7,027 bases of DNA. Origin: Planctomycetaceae bacterium (lineage in GTDB: Bacteria > Planctomycetota > Planctomycetia > Pirellulales > Thermoguttaceae). The notes below the pieces were generated by a model. That model made no database searches, was not told where the DNA came from, and saw nothing but the letters and a program-made list of their open reading frames with translations. The stretch lies in NCBI GenBank assembly GCA_003509805.1, contig DOMV01000095.1, positions 1-7,027 on the forward strand. Direction: 5' to 3'. Position 1 is the first letter of the stretch; each line of letters opens with the position of its first letter. Positions 1 to 5,034 of this stretch are shown here, one piece after another. A program made the position numbers and the translations under genes.

Positions 1-261
1 GGTTCCGACGGATACTGGGCGTACTGCGCCGCGGAATTCGGCGGCGGCACCTGGGCCGTCAAACGAAGCGACGACGTGGCGGACGTGCTGATGTATCACG
101 ATTACCAGTTTCTTCTCGGCTTCGAACGCAAACGGTCGCTTTCTTTCGGCTGGGCCGTCGAACTCGGCTACATGTTCGGTCGGGAGATCAAATACGACAG
201 CGATTACGGAAAAATGAATCCCGAAGACATGTTTTTCCTCCGGTTCAAAGCAAGTTATTGA
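1..261 (+). CDS. C-terminal part of an outer-membrane beta-barrel-like protein (5' end outside window)
   Basis: Frame 1 is open from the first base to the TGA at 259-261 and gives the last 86 residues. The visible segment alternates aromatic and polar residues, as transmembrane beta strands do (YQFLLGFERKRSLSFGWAVE, then LGYMFGREIKY). It ends in FFLRFKASY, a strand with a terminal aromatic residue like the C-terminal beta-signal read by the BAM machinery. The stretch resembles the ends of planctomycete barrel proteins of unknown function, such as the DUF6268-like group. That assignment is from memory, and the barrel call rests on strand pattern only. The start, signal peptide and most of the barrel lie outside the window. 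The gene converges on the zinc-ribbon gene with a 56-base gap. A ligand or substrate cannot be inferred. Confidence 0.7.
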   Translation, partial: GSDGYWAYCAAEFGGGTWAVKRSDDVADVLMYHDYQFLLGFERKRSLSFGWAVELGYMFGREIKYDSDYGKMNPEDMFFLRFKASY

Positions 262-288
262 ACCGTTTCCGGTCGCCTGCCAATCGAT

Positions 289-312
289 CCCCGTATCGAC
301 CCTCGTATCGAT
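289..312. repeat. 12-bp tandem duplication in the convergent gap, ending in a palindrome
   Basis: Two adjacent 12-mers, ccccgtatcgac and cctcgtatcgat, match at 10 of 12 positions. The second runs into the perfect 10-bp palindrome GTATCGATAC (305-314), and another ATCGAT lies just upstream at 283-288. The repeat fills most of the 56-base gap between two converging stop codons (261 and 318). No T-tract terminator is visible. The palindrome is short and could be chance. Confidence 0.6.
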
Positions 313-317
313 ACCCG

Positions 318-974
318 TCAGCCGACGCCGACGGAATGGGCCGTGACATCGTCGTCGGTCAGGAATTCAAAAATCGCGGGCGTCATGTCGAAAAAGGTTT
401 GCATGAATGTCCGCTGAAAATGGAGCATGAGCGCCGTTTTTTGCGGTTTCGTCAGGCTTCCGGGGCACTCGATCGTATTGAGAATCTCCGATTCGTCCCG
501 ATACAGGGCGGTGAGAGCCCCCCGCTTGATGATTTTGAAAAAACGCAGGCCGATCGGACCCTTACCCGCCGGCGTCTCGCCGAAAACGAGTTCGACCAGC
601 ACGAAGGTTCCCTGGTCGGGAATCGCGGCGGCGTTTTTTTTGGCCGGCGCAAAACCGCTTCCGATGTTGAGCATCCAGCCTTTTCCCGTCTCCCAAGAGG
701 CGATTATCCGGTCCGGCCCCAGAACGAAATAACGGTTGGAAAAACTCAGACCGTTTGGCCGATGGTCTTCGAAGGTGTCGAGTGTTCCACCGAAATCAAT
801 CGCGGTGATCCCTCCCTCCACCGTTCCCGTCGCCGGGGACGCGGATGCCGCGGACGCCGCCTCCGGCTGGATCAAAACAGGCTCGCGGCACTTCGGGCAG
901 GAACGGGTTTGACCGATCAATTCCTCTTTCGCATTGAGTTTGCTTCCGCAGGATGGGCAATAGACGACGATCAT
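318..974 (-). CDS. Zinc-ribbon protein of unknown function
   Basis: The product has 218 residues. The N-terminus has CPSC (Cys6, Cys9) and CPKC (Cys26, Cys29), a CxxC-x16-CxxC arrangement that should bind one zinc ion. This is the short N-terminal zinc ribbon common on planctomycete proteins. An Ala/Ser/Pro-rich linker (about residues 35-50) leads to a mixed alpha/beta domain (about 52-218) that I do not recognise. There is no signal peptide or membrane segment, so it is probably cytoplasmic. The ATG at 974 was chosen because the zinc ribbon begins five residues later. The open frame runs on to 1334, but that extension is Arg-rich, overlaps the divergent gene and its promoter, and looks non-coding. 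No Shine-Dalgarno sequence precedes the ATG. An A8 run in the coding strand (641-634) contains an in-frame A-AAA-AAC slippery heptamer at Lys113-Asn114. Confidence 0.82.
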   Translation of the reverse strand: MIVVYCPSCGSKLNAKEELIGQTRSCPKCREPVLIQPEAASAASASPATGTVEGGITAIDFGGTLDTFEDHRPNGLSFSNRYFVLGPDRIIASWETGKGWMLNIGSGFAPAKKNAAAIPDQGTFVLVELVFGETPAGKGPIGLRFFKIIKRGALTALYRDESEILNTIECPGSLTKPQKTALMLHFQRTFMQTFFDMTPAIFEFLTDDDVTAHSVGVG

Positions 975-980
975 GGGGTG

Positions 981-1009
981 TTGACAACGGCTTGAGGATC
1001 GTTGATAGT
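981..1009 (+). promoter_or_regulatory. Sigma70-like promoter for the 773-residue membrane protein gene
   Basis: There is a perfect -35 box TTGACA (981-986), a 17-base spacer, and a -10-like GATAGT (1004-1009, four of six matches to TATAAT). Transcription would start near 1016, giving a leader of about 45 bases before the ATG at 1062. This excludes the TTG at 1002 as a start, because it would lie upstream of the transcript start. The -35 box is only 6 bases upstream of the zinc-ribbon start on the other strand, so the two genes share a compact divergent control region. No equally good promoter is visible for the zinc-ribbon gene. Confidence 0.6.
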
Positions 1010-1048
1010 TGAGTCGCGCCTCGGAAAGAGACCTCTGAAAGGGACGCC

Positions 1049-1052
1049 GGAG
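1049..1052 (+). promoter_or_regulatory. Shine-Dalgarno GGAG selecting the ATG at 1062
   Basis: GGAG lies 9 bases upstream of ATG 1062. With the upstream promoter it favours 1062 over the in-frame TTG at 1002 and over the later in-frame ATGs at 1140-1176. Confidence 0.5.
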
Positions 1053-1061
1053 CCGGTAACG

Positions 1062-3383
1062 ATGTTCACGGAGTATCCGGACGGAATACCCGGACCCCGG
1101 ATCAGTGACACCCTCAATGATACTCTCGCGAGACGGGAAATGCAATTGGAAATGCAGGCAGAAATGCTGCCGGAAATGCAGGCGGGAAAAAACGACTCGG
1201 GAACGGTCGGCGCGAATCGGGAATCGAAACCGGGCGAGTCGGCGCCGGGCGTCTTTCTCCGCAATATCGACACGGTTCGCGGAACGTTGCGAAGCAGGAC
1301 GATTCATGGCGGTCTGCTCCTGCTTTTCCTGCAAACGCTCGTCGTGTCGGCCGTGCTGGGAACGGTCGATTTCCTTTCCTGGCGTTTCGTTCCTTCACTC
1401 GAAACATCGCCGGTCCTTCGCGGGAGTCTGTTCCTCCTGTTTGTCGCGGTGTTCCTGAACGGAATTCGTTCTCTCCTCGTTTTGCCGTTGCGTTCTTTTC
1501 CCTGCCGCGCGGAAATCGGGCTTCGTCTCGCTTCCGGGGAATTCCGCGAACGGATGCGGCAGCTCCCGGGACAGCCTGTTCCCGGTTGGATCGAATCGCT
1601 CGACCGCCGGGCCTGCGATAGACGGTTCGTCGACCGGCAATCCCGTGAGCGGCAGACGGATTTGCTTGATGCCGCGGTCGAGTTCATCGAAAAAACGGAA
1701 AACACAACACGCAACGGAGCGTCGGAATTGCGTGCGGAAGTCGTTCGCGAGGCGGATCGGTTGATTCCCGAGGGAAGTGCCGAAAGGTTTTTCCGACGAA
1801 ATCGCGTATTCGGTTTCCGGGAATATGCGGTCGCCGCGACCGCGGGGCTCCTGGCGGCACTGCTTCCGTTCGCGGTCGTTCCGGAACACGCGGAGACGGC
1901 GCTGAGACGTATCCTCCTGCCGTTTTCGGATGCGCGCTGGTCGGCATTGACGAATATCGGGAAGCCCTCCGTTGCGGGCAACGATAAAAGCCTGTCGGAC
2001 CCGCCCGACCCGGATAAGGTGAAAAAAAACGACATGGCCGATACGCCGGAACGGATTTCCGTTTCCGAAGCCCGACGCCGAATCGAACGTTATCTCGGGA
2101 TCGTCCGGGACGAATTGGAACGGATCGGCCGGCTTCAACGGCGTAACCGGGAATCGTTGAACGAGACGGCGCAGGCGGTTTCCCTGCTGAACGACCAACG
2201 GGAAATCCGACGTTTGCTGATCGATCCCGTCGGCGGACTGCCGTTCTATCTCGAACAGTTGGAAGCGGCATTCCGGGCGGTCGCGGAAAACGAGGCGGAA
2301 TCGAATGAAACGGAAACCGCGTGGCCGGCCGGCATTTTGGCTGAAAATCGGGCGGAGATTTCCTTGCTTGGCTCTTCGCTTGTCAAACTCGATACGGAAG
2401 AACTGGGCCCCTTGGAATCGCTTTTCGGCGAAATGATCCGATCGGACGGGGTAACGACGACGGACCCGGCGGCAAGGATGTCGATGACCGCGATCATCCT
2501 GCGCCAGCAACGAATCGAAGCGGAATTGCATCGCTGGTATGTTTATGTGCGGCAAATACTTGTGGAAATGGAACTGGGACGCCGGTGGAACGAGTTGCTT
2601 GATCGGCAATATGACGTGTCGGCCCGGTCCAGGGACGGTCTGCGGAACACGCTGGGGCTCTCGACGGCGATGCTGCCCGAAAACGTGCTGGAAACGCTCC
2701 AACATCTCGCGATGCGGCAACGGGAAATCGCGACAACATACACCCGTGTCGTTCGCGACTTGCATCAAATCGAAAAACTCGATCGCAGTTGGGAACCGAA
2801 GCTGCGTTCCCTTCGACGGCTCGATGTCGCCGCGACGATGGAGAAAACCGCGAACGATTTGGAACACAACCGGCTTGGTGAGGCGTTGCGACGTCAAACG
2901 GCGATCCTCCGGGCGCTCGGCGGCGACCCGGACCGTTTTGCGGAATGGGAACGGTTTGCCGCGGCGAAACGACGTTCCGAACCGGGCGCAGGCGATGAGA
3001 CCGACGACGAGACCGACAATGAGACCGGCAACGAGAAGGACAGGGGTGAACAGGATGCGTCTTCCGGCGAGTACGTACTTGAGGATGCGGGCAAGGAACA
3101 GTTGACGCCGAATGAAGAAGGATCGGAACGGGTCGAATCGGACCGCGCGGGAGAGGGTGCGGGCGACGGAAGCGTTCTTGCCGGGAGCGGAATCGGAGAA
3201 CGAACGGGAACCGGACTGCTCAATCCGCTCCGGAAATACGAGGTGCGACGTTCCTGGGGGGAATTGATCCGGCAGGAAAAGGCGAACAACGACGGGAACA
3301 TTCCGCGGGAAGAAGTTCTGCCCGGATATCGGGAGGAAACCGAACGGTATTTCCGGCAAATCAAACACCTGCTTGCCGATTGA
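1062..3383 (+). CDS. Large membrane-anchored coiled-coil protein, DUF4175-like
   Basis: The product has 773 residues. A hydrophilic N-terminus (1-70) holds a MQxE repeat. Hydrophobic helices follow at about 81-105 and 119-143, then an Arg-rich charged segment (about 144-253), a third hydrophobic helix (about 254-274), and the phrase ALRRILLPFSDARW (about 280-293). Residues about 330-640 are highly charged and helical, consistent with long coiled coils. An acidic Asp/Glu/Thr repeat lies near 645-660, and the C-terminus contains YREETERYFRQ. Paired N-terminal helices, a third helix followed by LLPFxDxxW, a helical stalk and a closing YRxxxxxYF motif recall planctomycete DUF4175-like proteins. 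Those often sit beside MoxR/DUF58/VWA genes, and no such partner is visible here. The bead-like domain I would expect directly after the third helix seems absent. Likely topology is N-terminus inside and helical stalk outside the inner membrane. The molecular function is unknown. The family call is from memory. Confidence 0.85.
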   Translation: MFTEYPDGIPGPRISDTLNDTLARREMQLEMQAEMLPEMQAGKNDSGTVGANRESKPGESAPGVFLRNIDTVRGTLRSRTIHGGLLLLFLQTLVVSAVLGTVDFLSWRFVPSLETSPVLRGSLFLLFVAVFLNGIRSLLVLPLRSFPCRAEIGLRLASGEFRERMRQLPGQPVPGWIESLDRRACDRRFVDRQSRERQTDLLDAAVEFIEKTENTTRNGASELRAEVVREADRLIPEGSAERFFRRNRVFGFREYAVAATAGLLAALLPFAVVPEHAETALRRILLPFSDARWSALTNIGKPSVAGNDKSLSDPPDPDKVKKNDMADTPERISVSEARRRIERYLGIVRDELERIGRLQRRNRESLNETAQAVSLLNDQREIRRLLIDPVGGLPFYLEQLEAAFRAVAENEAESNETETAWPAGILAENRAEISLLGSSLVKLDTEELGPLESLFGEMIRSDGVTTTDPAARMSMTAIILRQQRIEAELHRWYVYVRQILVEMELGRRWNELLDRQYDVSARSRDGLRNTLGLSTAMLPENVLETLQHLAMRQREIATTYTRVVRDLHQIEKLDRSWEPKLRSLRRLDVAATMEKTANDLEHNRLGEALRRQTAILRALGGDPDRFAEWERFAAAKRRSEPGAGDETDDETDNETGNEKDRGEQDASSGEYVLEDAGKEQLTPNEEGSERVESDRAGEGAGDGSVLAGSGIGERTGTGLLNPLRKYEVRRSWGELIRQEKANNDGNIPREEVLPGYREETERYFRQIKHLLAD
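1136..1183 (+). repeat. Four 12-bp in-frame tandem units (MQxE repeat)
   Basis: Four adjacent units start at 1136, 1148, 1160 and 1172 on the pattern ggaaatgcaggc. The second and fourth are identical. They encode a Met-Gln/Leu-x-Glu tetrapeptide repeat near the N-terminus of the large membrane protein. Each unit contains an in-frame ATG preceded by purines (1140, 1152, 1164, 1176), so alternative internal starts are formally possible. Confidence 0.85.
2994..3041 (+). repeat. Four 12-bp in-frame tandem units (acidic DETD/NETG repeat)
   Basis: The units gatgagaccgac, gacgagaccgac, aatgagaccggc and aacgagaaggac lie head to tail and encode DETD-DETD-NETG-NEKD. The third base and a few other sites have diverged, so the array is older than a perfect microsatellite. 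It forms an acidic linker between the helical stalk and the C-terminal tail. Confidence 0.85.
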
Positions 3384-3428
3384 GAAACGGTAAACGGGAT
3401 GGTACGGGCCGGAACGGCACAGTGCGAA

Positions 3429-3447
3429 CCGGGAACCATGTTCCCGG
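3429..3447. terminator. Hairpin downstream of the large membrane protein gene, possible terminator
   Basis: CCGGGAAC (3429-3436) and GTTCCCGG (3440-3447) are perfect 8-bp inverted arms around a 3-base loop, beginning 45 bases after the stop codon. The stem is strong, but only short T-groups and no true T-tract follow, so intrinsic termination is uncertain. The symmetry could also be a protein-binding site. Confidence 0.4.
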
Positions 3448-3450
3448 ATT

Positions 3451-3468
3451 CCTTTACACCTTTACACC
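3451..3468. repeat. 8-bp tandem duplication
   Basis: Perfect period-8 sequence across 18 bases (ctttacac twice, with one extra base on each side), immediately after the hairpin. Confidence 0.75.
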
Positions 3469-3507
3469 GTCAATGCGCCGCATTCCTTTGCCGGCTTTGG
3501 TACTCGT

Positions 3508-3539
3508 CGATAAAACAAAGGGGCGACAAAACAAAGGGG
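3508..3539. repeat. 16-bp tandem duplication
   Basis: cgataaaacaaagggg (3508-3523) is followed directly by cgacaaaacaaagggg (3524-3539), with 15 of 16 bases identical. It is A-rich compared with its surroundings and is intergenic. Confidence 0.9.
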
Positions 3540-3634
3540 AGATTTTTGAGAATCCTCCGCCGCGGGGCTGGTTTTCTCTCCCGGAATCCGGTAGAATCGG
3601 CGCCGGTCGGTCTTTGGACGGAGGCCCCCCGTGA

Positions 3635-3653
3635 GGTTCCTTGTTCAGGAACC
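3635..3653 (+). other. Small hairpin upstream of the cytochrome-like gene
   Basis: GGTTCCT (3635-3641) pairs perfectly with AGGAACC (3647-3653) around a 5-base loop. If transcription starts at the TAGAAT element, the hairpin lies in the 5' leader of the lipoprotein gene. If it starts at the 3685-3713 promoter, the hairpin is upstream DNA. No function is evident. Confidence 0.4.
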
Positions 3654-3683
3654 GAATCGGCATGTTCCGGCGTTCGTTTTGCG

Positions 3684-3711
3684 GTTGAAGACCGATTGTT
3701 GAAGACCGATT
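3684..3711. repeat. Perfect 14-bp tandem duplication
   Basis: gttgaagaccgatt occurs twice head to tail (3684-3697 and 3698-3711) with no mismatch, implying a recent duplication. It overlaps the promoter candidate at 3685-3713. Confidence 0.95.
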
Positions 3712-3713
3712 AT
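3685..3713 (+). promoter_or_regulatory. Candidate promoter of the cytochrome-like lipoprotein gene
   Basis: TTGAAG (3685-3690) and GATTAT (3708-3713) each match the sigma70 hexamers at four of six positions and are 17 bases apart. The start site would be near 3720, leaving a leader of about 98 bases. The -35 comes from the first copy of the 14-bp duplication and the -10 from the end of the second. TAGAAT at 3592-3597 is the main alternative. Confidence 0.35.
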
Positions 3714-3803
3714 CGTCAAGGGGCCTGCGCGTCGTTGATCGGGAGGTGTCCGCCGTCCGTTTTCCCTTTCCCGTGAACCTTCCCGTGTGAACCTCTCAGC
3801 ATC

Positions 3804-3808
3804 AGGAG
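3804..3808 (+). promoter_or_regulatory. Shine-Dalgarno AGGAG of the cytochrome-like gene
   Basis: AGGAG lies 9 bases upstream of ATG 3818 and fixes that start. The signal peptide begins directly after it. Confidence 0.75.
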
Positions 3809-3817
3809 ATTTTTGTC

Positions 3818-4741
3818 ATGTCCGGAAACCGTGTTTCATCCAGTGTTTTTGCCCTCGTCGTCTCGTTTACCGCCATGCTGGTGATCGGTTGCGAAGGAGA
3901 TTCGGCGTCTCCGCCCGGCCCGACGACGCCGATCGGCCCCGCGACGACCACGGAAGGAAGGGGCTACGTCGAGCCGCTCGTTCCCCGTGCCACTGTTTTC
4001 CTGCCTGCGACGCCGGGAGCGAAATTCGCGGACGAAAAAGTTCCGCTCCCCCCGGTCGAGGACCTGGTCGCCCAGGTTGCCAACTACATCAAAAAACTGG
4101 ATACGGATATCGAGGATATTTCCGACACCAAAAATTACACGGCGGATAACGAGTCGCTCCTCCGCGACGCCAACGCCTTCATCCTGATCGTGCTCGCGAT
4201 CGGCCTTTCGGAAGAAGACAGTTCGCTTAAAAAAGCGGCTCCGGGTTTGCTCGAAGCGGCGTTCGCCGTCATCAAAGCGACCGATTTCCCCGGGGCCAGG
4301 GCGGGTGTCGAAGGAATCAAAAAAGCTCTCGAAAGCAGCGGTGATCCTTCGACGTTGACGTGGACCAAGGTCGCCGTGCTCGGCCCCGTGATGAAGGCGG
4401 TCCCGAATATCAGCTCCTCGGTCGCCACGGCCTCCAACACGCCGAAGAAGCTCAAATCGGCCAAAGGGCTTGCGATGACCCTCCAGGGAACCGCGACGCT
4501 TGCCGCGATCATGCAGGGAAGCATCGCCAATTACGACGAGAGCGACAAGAACGGTACCCGGGAACAATGGGAAAAACTTTGCCGCGATTTCCGGGACATG
4601 GCGCTCAAGGCGAATGCCGAGGTCCATCTTTTTGCCGACGGTAAGGCGGAGTATTCCGCGGCTTCCGGTGCGCTCGATGCGATGAAAGCCAGTTGCGACG
4701 ATTGTCATAAAGTCTTCCACCAGGACGCGATCGGCAAATAG
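3818..4741 (+). CDS. Cytochrome c'/c556-like haem lipoprotein
   Basis: The product has 307 residues. A signal sequence ends in the lipobox LVIGC, so Cys25 would be lipidated and the protein anchored to a membrane facing the periplasm. A Pro/Thr-rich linker (about 28-80) follows. Two helical regions come next: about 80-172, with no Cys and no haem motif, and about 182-303, which carries CDDCH (Cys293, Cys296, His297) near its C-terminus. A single CxxCH at the end of a helical bundle is the hallmark of class II cytochromes c (c' and c556 type). Cys293 and Cys296 would hold the haem covalently and His297 would be the axial ligand. Met192 in the first helix of the second region is a possible sixth ligand. 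The role is presumably electron transfer or small-ligand binding, and the partner is unknown. At 307 residues it is about twice the usual class II size, because of the haem-less N-terminal bundle. Translation ends at a run of three stop codons. Confidence 0.88.
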   Translation: MSGNRVSSSVFALVVSFTAMLVIGCEGDSASPPGPTTPIGPATTTEGRGYVEPLVPRATVFLPATPGAKFADEKVPLPPVEDLVAQVANYIKKLDTDIEDISDTKNYTADNESLLRDANAFILIVLAIGLSEEDSSLKKAAPGLLEAAFAVIKATDFPGARAGVEGIKKALESSGDPSTLTWTKVAVLGPVMKAVPNISSSVATASNTPKKLKSAKGLAMTLQGTATLAAIMQGSIANYDESDKNGTREQWEKLCRDFRDMALKANAEVHLFADGKAEYSAASGALDAMKASCDDCHKVFHQDAIGK

Positions 4742-4755
4742 TGATAAAGTGATAA
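4740..4755. repeat. 8-bp tandem duplication overlapping the cytochrome stop codon
   Basis: agtgataa occurs twice in a row (4740-4747 and 4748-4755). The first copy begins within the TAG stop at 4739-4741 and supplies the next two in-frame stops, TGA and TAA. Confidence 0.85.
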
Positions 4756-4838
4756 GTGGCGGTGAATAGCGGCAAAGGGGTTGTCCGCGCCGCGCGATGT
4801 ATACTGGAAACGCGATGAAAACGGACATTTGGTCAAGT

Positions 4839-4912
4839 CTGCCTGCCGCGCTCACTCGCCTCTAACTTTTGTTAATGTAATTGCTTGCACGGATCGTTCG
4901 AGCGGCAGGCGG
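4839..4912. repeat. Inverted repeat flanking an AT-rich patch
   Basis: CTGCCTGCCGC (4839-4849) pairs with GCGGCAGGCGG (4902-4912) over 11 positions, 10 Watson-Crick and one G-T. The arms enclose 52 bases, including an AT-rich patch. It may be a structured leader, a regulatory site or the edges of a small element. No flanking target duplication is visible. Confidence 0.45.
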
Positions 4913-4983
4913 TTGTGCGCGGGAACAGTTTCAGGCCGTTTACAGTATATGGCGGGATCAGAGCCGCGACCGCCGGGAAGCGG

Positions 4984-5016
4984 ACTTCCCACCGAGCCCG
5001 ACTTCCACCAGGCCCG
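4984..5016. repeat. Imperfect 16-17 bp tandem repeat just upstream of the HAD gene
   Basis: acttcccaccgagcccg (4984-5000) is followed by acttccaccaggcccg (5001-5016), and the start of a third unit, actttttt, follows. The copies differ by small changes and a one-base length difference. The array ends 18 bases before the ATG at 5035. Confidence 0.7.
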
Positions 5017-5034
5017 ACTTTTTTGATTGTAAAG

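Larger units (their letters stand above)
3384..3817. other. 434-base intergenic region without a credible gene
   Basis: No reading frame here has convincing protein character. The two longest (3399-3776, Cys/Arg-rich; 3380-3634, TTG start) have odd composition, and the 16-bp and 14-bp tandem duplications would shift their frame. In order the region holds a GC hairpin after the upstream gene, an 8-bp duplication, a 16-bp duplication, a TAGAAT -10-like hexamer at 3592-3597 with no good -35, a 7-bp hairpin, a 14-bp duplication that doubles as a promoter candidate, and the Shine-Dalgarno of the cytochrome gene. Confidence 0.75.
4742..5034. other. 293-base gap before the HAD hydrolase gene: repeats, no credible gene
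   Basis: The gap holds the 8-bp duplication at its left end and a TATACT -10-like hexamer at 4800-4805 without a good -35. A 16-codon ATG frame (4815-4865) and a 25-codon ATG frame (4949-5026) have no coding support. An AT-rich patch (about 4863-4886) contains TGTAAT and sits between GC-rich inverted arms. A Pro/Arg-coding GC-rich stretch (4955-4983) and a 16-17 bp tandem repeat abut the hydrolase start. Which element promotes the hydrolase gene is unclear. Confidence 0.65.

Noticed and set aside
258..995. 245-residue plus-strand frame overlapping the barrel gene stop
   Set aside because: It is antisense to the zinc-ribbon gene, has a TTG start and Arg/Gly-rich composition, and shows no domain.
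1002..1061. TTG at 1002 as start of the large membrane protein
   Set aside because: It overlaps the spacer and -10 of the promoter and lies upstream of the expected transcript start. ATG 1062 has GGAG at good spacing.
975..1334. N-terminal extension of the zinc-ribbon protein to 338 residues
   Set aside because: The extension is Arg-rich and overlaps the divergent promoter and the first 270 bases of the membrane protein gene. The zinc ribbon starts right after ATG 974.
1395..3368. 657-residue open frame on the minus strand opposite the large membrane protein gene
   Set aside because: It is Arg/Phe/Pro-rich without recognisable domains and wholly antisense to a gene with clear membrane helices, coiled coils and promoter. 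Strong GC codon bias leaves antisense frames open.
3399..3776. 125-residue frame in the large intergenic gap
   Set aside because: Cys/Arg-rich, non-protein-like composition, with tandem duplications of 16 and 14 bp that are not multiples of three.
3836..4855. 339-residue minus-strand open frame opposite the cytochrome-like gene
   Set aside because: It is Arg-rich and featureless. The plus strand has a lipobox, CxxCH and Shine-Dalgarno.
4884..4920. Possible tRNA T-arm (gttcgagc)
   Set aside because: The stems flanking the TTCGAGC loop do not pair, and no acceptor or anticodon arm can be built around it.
4781..5026. 81-residue TTG-start frame upstream of the HAD gene
   Set aside because: It has low-complexity, repeat-derived content and no ribosome-binding site. 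The end near 4949-5026 looks like a DNA repeat and not a gene.
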